Of a stretch of DNA of 33,052 nt, positions 27,676-33,052 are shown piece after piece. Made by a program: the position numbers and the translations under genes. A model generated the notes under the pieces. The model did not search any database. It was not told where the DNA came from and worked only from the letters and a program-made list of their open reading frames with translations. Numbering within the stretch: the stretch's first letter is position 1; each line of letters starts with the position of its first letter. The DNA is from a bacterium (lineage in GTDB: Bacteria > JACRDZ01 > JAJRWM01). Where the stretch lies: the NCBI GenBank assembly GCA_024276815.1, contig JAJRWM010000073.1, positions 1 to 33,052 on the forward strand, given 5' to 3'.

Positions 27676-28164
27676 TTAAATTGGGGACTCGTGATCCGCC
27701 CCCGAAACCATGTGTAACGCGTGGAGGATTATCGGGCTGACAACATGCCAATTCTCTTCAACGGCTTTAACAGAACCGGGGAAATTAATGATCAGGGACT
27801 TGCCGAGTAAACCGGCCATTCCCCTTGAAAGCATGGCGTTGGGAGTGATTCTCAGGTTTTGGACGCGCATCGCTTCCCCAATCCCGGGGATTTCTCTCTC
27901 AATGACGGCCCGGGTGGCTTACGGAGTCACGTCGCGGGGCGCCAGACCGGTGCCGCCGGTGGTCAGAACAAGGTCCGCTTTTTTCAGCAAAACCATATCA
28001 AGGAGCTGCGATTTGATCTTTTCAACATCATCGCTGACGACAGCCTCGCCAACGATCTCGACATCTAACGTACAGGCCAGTTCCCTGAGCCTGGGGCCGG
28101 ACAAGTCTTGCCGTTCGCCCCGGCTGCAACGGTCGCTGACGGTAATTATCGCGGTCCGAATCAC
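27676..28164 (-). pseudogene. mogA: MogA-family molybdopterin adenylyltransferase interrupted by in-frame TAA
   Basis: GTG start 28164: MIRTAIITVSDRCSRGERQDLSGPRL...[74 protein letters not shown]; TAA at 27921-27919, same frame on both sides. Confidence 0.88.
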
Positions 28165-28595
28165 CTGACGACCTCGATGTTATCACCCGGCTTGATCGTA
28201 CCGCCCCTGATAACCCGGGCGAAAATGCCTTCTCTGGGCATAACGCAGTCGCCGGCCTGCTCATAGATAGCGCAGCGGCTGTGACATTCCTTACCATGCT
28301 GGGTAATTTCCAATATTATATTTTCACCGATTTTAAGTTGGCTGTTGAGCGGCAAGGCCAATAAATCCAGTCCCCTGGTGGTTATATTCTCAGCGAAATT
28401 ACCGGCCGAGACAGAAAGTCCCTTCGCCTTCATCTTTTCAATACTTTCCAGGGCCAGCAGGCTTATCTGCCGATGCCATTTCCCGGCGTGGGCGTCGCTT
28501 TTGATACCATGATTCCCGATTAATTCAGCTTCCGCCACGTTTTCTTTAGGCACTCCCTTGTCACAACTGATAGAGACAGCGTAAACCTCAGCCAT
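28161..28595 (-). CDS. MOSC-domain protein
   Basis: 144 aa; AVSISCDKGVPKENV...HAGKWHRQISLLALESIEK...GNFAENITTRGLDL...GKECHSRCAIYEQAGDCVMPREGIFARVIRGG. Confidence 0.9.
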   Translation of the reverse strand: MAEVYAVSISCDKGVPKENVAEAELIGNHGIKSDAHAGKWHRQISLLALESIEKMKAKGLSVSAGNFAENITTRGLDLLALPLNSQLKIGENIILEITQHGKECHSRCAIYEQAGDCVMPREGIFARVIRGGTIKPGDNIEVVR

Positions 28596-28599
28596 TTAG

Positions 28600-29082
28600 T
28601 CATCCTTTCCTGATATAATCGCCGCTTTTTCCGCCGCTTTTTCGGACCAGCTTGATCTCGCCGATAACCATGTCCTTGTCAACCGCTTTCGCCATGTCAT
28701 AAATAGTCAAGGCGGCCGCGCTGACAGCGACCAGCGCTTCCATTTCCACGCCGGTCCGCTCGGCGGTCTTGACGACGGCTTTAATGTTAATCTCTGAATT
28801 GTCCCCGTCAGCGGTTATTTCAAGATCGACATATGTAATCGGCAGAGGATGACACAAAGGAATCAATTCGGCCGTCTTCTTGGCCGCCATGATCCCGGCC
28901 AGCTTCGCCGTGCTGATGACATCGCCTTTGGCGACCTTGTTTTCCTGGATCAACCGCAGCGTGCCGGCTCTCAAAAAAACCTTGCCGGCCGCTTCGGCGA
29001 CCCGCTGGCTGACAACCTTGCCGGAGACGTCCACCATTTTAATTTCGCCGCGCTCATCAACATGGCTGAAACGGGATTCCAT
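28600..29082 (-). CDS. moaC: Cyclic pyranopterin monophosphate synthase
   Basis: FSHVDERGEIKMVDVSGKVVSQRVAEA...KKTAELIPLCHPLPIT...VKTAERTGVEMEALVAVSAAALTIYDM. Confidence 0.97.
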   Translation of the reverse strand: MESRFSHVDERGEIKMVDVSGKVVSQRVAEAAGKVFLRAGTLRLIQENKVAKGDVISTAKLAGIMAAKKTAELIPLCHPLPITYVDLEITADGDNSEINIKAVVKTAERTGVEMEALVAVSAAALTIYDMAKAVDKDMVIGEIKLVRKSGGKSGDYIRKG

Positions 29083-30063
29083 CTATCCTCCGATTGCCGA
29101 CATGGTGTGCTGCCGTGATTTTGAAATTGAATAACCGGCCGGCTTGCTTTTCACCGCTTTGTCTATCAAATTTTCCACTTCGGCCATATTTTTTATCCGT
29201 AAAGGAGTTTTCAGGTCAAATTCCCGGTCGGAAAAAAGACAGGGGCGCAACCGGCCGACGCTGCTAAGACGTAAACGGTTACAGGTTTGGCAAAAAGCAT
29301 GACTCAGGGGATTGATGAAGCCAATCAGGCCGGCGGAAGAGTCGGGCCGGTAATAGACAGCCGGCGCGTTTTCCTGAACCAGAGCCGGGGACAGTTTCAG
29401 TTCCGATTTAATTATTTTCTTGACGTCATGACCGCTGACGCCGCCAAAACGGGCATAAAAATCCTGATCGCCCAGCGGCATATATTCGATAAAGCGCACC
29501 CATAACGGGTATTCAACCGCCAGCCGGGCGAAGTCCAGTATTTCATCCTCGTTATAGTTTTTGAAGATAATGACGTTAAGCCGCACGGGCTCGATTTTTT
29601 GCCCGAGCGCGCTGGTCACGCCCCGCCAGACCGAGTTGAAATCGCCGCCCCGGGATAAGTAGCGGTAACGGTCCGGTTTTAAGGTGTCGAGTGAAATATT
29701 GATCCGTGAAATACCGCTTCCGACCAGGTCATCAAGCAGGGGCTCCAGTAAAAGAGCATTGGTGGTAAGCGCCAGCCGTACGTCGTCGCCAAGCGCTTTC
29801 AGTTGCTTTATCAAAAAGGCAAGATTGGGCTTGATTAACGGTTCGCCCCCCGTCAGCCGCCATTTTCTTACCCCCTGACGATAAAACAACCCCGCCAGCT
29901 CGACAATTTCCTCATAACGCAAGACCTTATCATGAGCGACCTGTTTGACGCCTTCTTTGGGTAAACAGTAGCGGCAGCGCAAATTACAACGGTCGGTTAA
30001 GGAAATCCTCAGGTAATCAATCCGACGGTCGAAATTATCCGTTAATCCCGGTTCATTTTTCAT
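29083..30063 (-). CDS. moaA: GTP 3',8-cyclase
   Basis: Radical SAM DRCNLRCRYCLP; second cluster FCQTCNRLRLSSVGRLRPCLF; C-terminal GG. Confidence 0.97.
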   Translation of the reverse strand: MKNEPGLTDNFDRRIDYLRISLTDRCNLRCRYCLPKEGVKQVAHDKVLRYEEIVELAGLFYRQGVRKWRLTGGEPLIKPNLAFLIKQLKALGDDVRLALTTNALLLEPLLDDLVGSGISRINISLDTLKPDRYRYLSRGGDFNSVWRGVTSALGQKIEPVRLNVIIFKNYNEDEILDFARLAVEYPLWVRFIEYMPLGDQDFYARFGGVSGHDVKKIIKSELKLSPALVQENAPAVYYRPDSSAGLIGFINPLSHAFCQTCNRLRLSSVGRLRPCLFSDREFDLKTPLRIKNMAEVENLIDKAVKSKPAGYSISKSRQHTMSAIGG

Positions 30064-30886
30064 AGCTTAACTCTTCTATGTCTTTTGGCCAGCTAATACC
30101 TGTTTCGCCAAATTCGACAGTACCGGCAGAAACCTTGCCCCGTTCAATCTCGATAACAGTACCGCGAGCGGCGATTTTATCCAGTTGTGAATCCCCGCAA
30201 CGGTGCTGCCCCCGCAACGAAACCAATTTTTCCTGATAACGGAACAAACCGTTACGGACATTGGTGTGGCGGTGATGACCACAAAGAATTATATCATAAC
30301 CAATTTCAATAATTTCCCGCAGGGAGCGCCGGGTGTTGGCCCGCTCCAGGACCACCGCTTCAGCCCAGGTCAGTTCCCCGTCAAACACCCGCTGATAGGG
30401 AACGTAACCGACTCCGTGCGCGATCCCGATATTAATCCGCTCCTTCTCCGGTTCCCGTATTGGTAAACTGACCGAGGCGCCGTAAAAGTGGTCATCCTCG
30501 TGATAACTGTTTAAACAGCTCAGGGCGACCATACCGGACAAGGCTAACGATTTGCCGTCCGGTATGGTCGCCCCTTCTTCTTTGAAGATACCAACGACCT
30601 CATCCAACACCCGTTTTTTCCCGGGGCCGCTCTGACGATGGAACCTGTCCGGATCGTGATTGCCGGGAATGATAATCAATGGCGTACCGCTCTCGCGAAC
30701 CAGTATTCTCAGTTTATCGCTAATGATCTCCCAGGCTCGTAAAGAAGTCGGGCGTTTTTTACGGTCCAGCAAATCACCGGTGTGGATAATGAAATCCACC
30801 GCTTCGCTTTTAACGAAATCAACGATCAGTTTTTCCTCGGAGCCGTCGGCTAATTGCGTGTCTGAAACATGCAGGATTCTTAACAT
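30053..30886 (-). CDS. Calcineurin-like metallophosphoesterase (SbcD/YkuE-like)
   Basis: ILHVSDTQLADG, HTGDLLDRKK, IPGNHDPDRFH, IAHGVGY, CGHHRHTNV. Confidence 0.92.
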   Translation of the reverse strand: MLRILHVSDTQLADGSEEKLIVDFVKSEAVDFIIHTGDLLDRKKRPTSLRAWEIISDKLRILVRESGTPLIIIPGNHDPDRFHRQSGPGKKRVLDEVVGIFKEEGATIPDGKSLALSGMVALSCLNSYHEDDHFYGASVSLPIREPEKERINIGIAHGVGYVPYQRVFDGELTWAEAVVLERANTRRSLREIIEIGYDIILCGHHRHTNVRNGLFRYQEKLVSLRGQHRCGDSQLDKIAARGTVIEIERGKVSAGTVEFGETGISWPKDIEELSYEK

Positions 30887-31722
30887 CAGAAAATCTCCGG
30901 CAAAAAAACCAACCGGTCAACGCCCTCGTGGTTTGAGTACGGCTCCTGTTCCCGGTAGCGGGCGCATCCTCTAGCGATTAAGGGCTGGTTAAATTCCCGG
31001 TTATCCAGATAGATGATGTTGTCGCGGCAGTTCCTCTCACAGCCGGCGTAGTTTTGCCAGCCCGAATCCTTCTTATAGGCGGCGGCGCAATAGCGGGTGA
31101 CGCTGACGATACTGTATGGTAAATACAGGGAAAACCTGAATTTTGTTTCACTTTCCGAGCTTAGATCGAGGTTCTTTTCATAGTCCAGCTCAAGACGCCT
31201 GACACCCAGATTCCGGAGAAACTGTTTGATCCGGGGATGAGTCAGCGGTAGAGTCGAAAAATGTTTTTCTTCCGGTTCACTCAAAGACATCTTTTGCCCC
31301 AAACGCTTCTGCCGGCTCAACAAACGCCCGATGACCGGCGTCAGCTTTTTGAAGTTACTGATTAAAAACTCGAAAATCCCCCAGTCGTTAACCACCACTT
31401 CCCCGGCGGTTTCCAGTTCCGCGTAATATTCAATTGTTTTTTCTACCTGAGGCCGGGTTATTTCAAAGCAAAGCGGGGTTACCAGGATGAATTCAAGTCC
31501 CCCCCGCCGGCAAAGCTGGGAAGCCCTGGCGATATCGCCGAAACCGGGCAGCAGATGGGGACAATGTTCAACTCCCAGGTAGAGCCTCTGAAAACCGTTC
31601 GAACCCGGGGCGTCTTCCGCATGGTTGGCGGGAGGGGCTTGGGCGGAGCGGAATTCAGCCCAATAGCCGCCGAGCGAATCAAATTTATTGATATCATTGA
31701 GATAAACGGCGTATTCAGTCAT
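30886..31722 (-). CDS. U32-like protein, UbiV-like partner (divergent)
   Basis: Likely start MTEYAVYLNDINKF at 31722 (overlaps upstream stop at 31715); central LGVRRLELDYEKNLDL; Cys set CAAAY...AGCERNC...ARGCARY. Confidence 0.6.
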   Translation of the reverse strand: MTEYAVYLNDINKFDSLGGYWAEFRSAQAPPANHAEDAPGSNGFQRLYLGVEHCPHLLPGFGDIARASQLCRRGGLEFILVTPLCFEITRPQVEKTIEYYAELETAGEVVVNDWGIFEFLISNFKKLTPVIGRLLSRQKRLGQKMSLSEPEEKHFSTLPLTHPRIKQFLRNLGVRRLELDYEKNLDLSSESETKFRFSLYLPYSIVSVTRYCAAAYKKDSGWQNYAGCERNCRDNIIYLDNREFNQPLIARGCARYREQEPYSNHEGVDRLVFLPEIF

Positions 31723-32653
31723 GGCACGACTCGTAAGGATAATAACAAAGCCGGCGACTGCATGACCGGCCAAAAGCTTCCGCGTACCGCTCAGGTTCAT
31801 CCTCCGTTAAATCTTCACCCCTGTCCAGCGCGTCCAGCCCCTGTTTGACAAAACGGACGGCTTTCAGCTTGTTTTCCAATCTGGCGCCTCGTCCCACTAC
31901 TTTCAGTCCCCTGACGCCGGCGACCGATAACTTGCCGAGTACGCCCAGCCCGCAGGCGAGGTACCGCGGACAGTCCCGCCAGCTCAACTCGGCTTCCAGA
32001 ACCTCTTCGGCGGCTTTGGATTGGGGCAGGACCCGGAATTTTTGAACACAGGGCCAGCGGCGGTTCGGATCAAGATGGAAAAACCCACAGTAACCTTCGA
32101 TATTGACACATTTCCCTCCGAAGATAAAGACGTCAAACTCCATCCCCGGGTTAGTGGAGGTGACATAAGCAATTTCTTCCGTGGTCAGGCTGCGGGGCAG
32201 GACGATCCGGCAGACGCCAAAGCGCTGATAGAAAGCGACCGTGTTGGCGTTTAATGTCGGGGCCAGCGAACTGAGGTGCAGCCGCAGGTCCAGTTTCTCC
32301 TCTTGCAGTCTGAGCATCAATTCCAGGTCCGCCACTATGAAGGCGTTAATGCCAAGGGCGAGAAAATTATGGACATCAGCCAGGAGCAGGTCATATTGCT
32401 CAGGCGAATAAAAAGCCCGGTTCAAGGTGATGGCCAGTTGCTTACCGGCTCTTTGCAGGTGTGAAAACGCGGCGTTCAGTTCGTCGATGTCGGTAAAACT
32501 GGCGTCAATAAAAGCGCGGCGGTTGGGTCCGGCCAGTTCTGAATACCGTTCCCGCCATTGAGGGCTGACGAAGCCGGCGTAAAACCCGTCCGCGCCGGCT
32601 GCGAGCAAAGGTTCCACTTCGGCCGAATTATTCAAGGGCGCCAGAATGCGCAT
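31715..32653 (-). CDS. U32 family protein (UbiU/peptidase U32-like)
   Basis: MRILAPLNNSAEVEPLLAAGADGFYAGFVSPQWRERYSE...LHLSSLAPTLNANTVAFYQRFGVCRIVLPRSLTTEEIAYV...FGGKCVNIEGYCGFFHLDPNRRWPC. Confidence 0.85.
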   Translation of the reverse strand: MRILAPLNNSAEVEPLLAAGADGFYAGFVSPQWRERYSELAGPNRRAFIDASFTDIDELNAAFSHLQRAGKQLAITLNRAFYSPEQYDLLLADVHNFLALGINAFIVADLELMLRLQEEKLDLRLHLSSLAPTLNANTVAFYQRFGVCRIVLPRSLTTEEIAYVTSTNPGMEFDVFIFGGKCVNIEGYCGFFHLDPNRRWPCVQKFRVLPQSKAAEEVLEAELSWRDCPRYLACGLGVLGKLSVAGVRGLKVVGRGARLENKLKAVRFVKQGLDALDRGEDLTEDEPERYAEAFGRSCSRRLCYYPYESCHD

Positions 32654-32704
32654 ATAAAAGATTCCCCCTTTTCTATTACTGTTAAGTATAACCACGTTTA
32701 TACT

Positions 32705-32815
32705 TTTAGAGCAAATTAAAACCTTCTAAACGGCATGTGGGGGAACCTTTTTTTATTCCAAAAAGGTTCCCCCACGCCCCCTCCAAAAAATATAAATTTG
32801 CCTTCGGCAACTGCC
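32705..32815. repeat. Dispersed hairpin repeat, second copy of the 25257-25363 element
   Basis: AGAGCAAATTAAAACCTT...; perfect 16-bp stem GTGGGGGAACCTTTTT (32737-32752) / AAAAAGGTTCCCCCAC (32760-32775); shared tail ACGCCCCCTCCAAAAAATATAA...TGCCTTCGGCAA. Confidence 0.8.
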
Positions 32816-32937
32816 GCATTGCCAAAAAACTTCAATTCGTCTCCCGGCGTCGCGCCCCCATTTCCTGGAAAAACTGTTTTTGCTTAATAATCATAATTAC
32901 TTGAATTGAATAATTAAATAACACTGACAGGAAACAT

Positions 32938-32956
32938 CCCCCAGAATTTTTGGGGG
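32938..32956. terminator. Small GC hairpin CCCCCA...TGGGGG, possible terminator
   Basis: CCCCCA 32938-32943, TGGGGG 32951-32956. Confidence 0.3.
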
Positions 32957-32997
32957 ACTCAAATCCTGGGAACCGCAAGTTCGCCAGCTTGTGGTAC

Positions 32998-33015
32998 AAT
33001 GAACCTGCCCCCGCC
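32998..33015. repeat. Dispersed AATGAACCTGCCCCCGCC repeat, copy 3
   Basis: AATGAACCTGCCCCCGCC identical to the start of the 4286 copy; downstream diverges. Confidence 0.6.
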
Positions 33016-33052
33016 TTGTGGAAGAGCAGGGCGCTCTTGGCAGGCTCTATCA

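Noticed and set aside
22413-27921. Stop-codon reassignment (Pyl at TAG, or TAA recoding) to explain trmD and mogA
   Set aside because: TAG and TAA terminate other intact genes in the window and the two lesions use different stops; no supporting tRNA or pyl genes seen.
1-33052. CRISPR arrays, tRNA/rRNA genes, phage or IS transposase genes
   Set aside because: No regularly spaced spacer-repeat array, no recognisable tRNA/rRNA sequence and no intact transposase or integrase ORF found by reading.

Overview
Bacterial chromosomal window of 33 kb, mostly minus-strand operons. From left to right it contains: (i) a small possible ribbon-helix-helix (RHH) protein, a TPR protein and a PAS/HisKA sensor kinase that runs off the left edge; (ii) a Wood-Ljungdahl acs/cdh operon (cooC/acsF-like, acsD, acsC, acsB) with no CODH (acsA/cooS) or acsE in the window; (iii) a large TPR protein whose start codon overlaps that of a divergent M24 peptidase; (iv) a Fic protein with a C-terminal winged-helix and a 10-bp tandem-repeat promoter; (v) a DUF3842-CooT-PP2C-Ser/Thr kinase-TPR cluster; (vi) a plus-strand translation operon, ffh-rpsP-khpA-rimM-trmD-PF09936 methyltransferase-rplS-rnhB; (vii) a permease, a CDC48-like AAA protein with degraded Walker motifs, and a HEAT-repeat protein; (viii) a tight operon of two U32-like proteins, a metallophosphoesterase, moaA, moaC, MOSC and an interrupted mogA. 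Items most worth checking: in-frame nonsense codons in trmD and mogA, rnhB with no canonical start codon before its catalytic motif, the pseudo-AAA/HEAT pair, the U32 pair fused to the Mo-cofactor operon, a DnaA-box-like cluster, and several families of dispersed hairpin repeats, one of which starts inside the ffh stop codon. All calls come from reading the sequence; no database searches were run.
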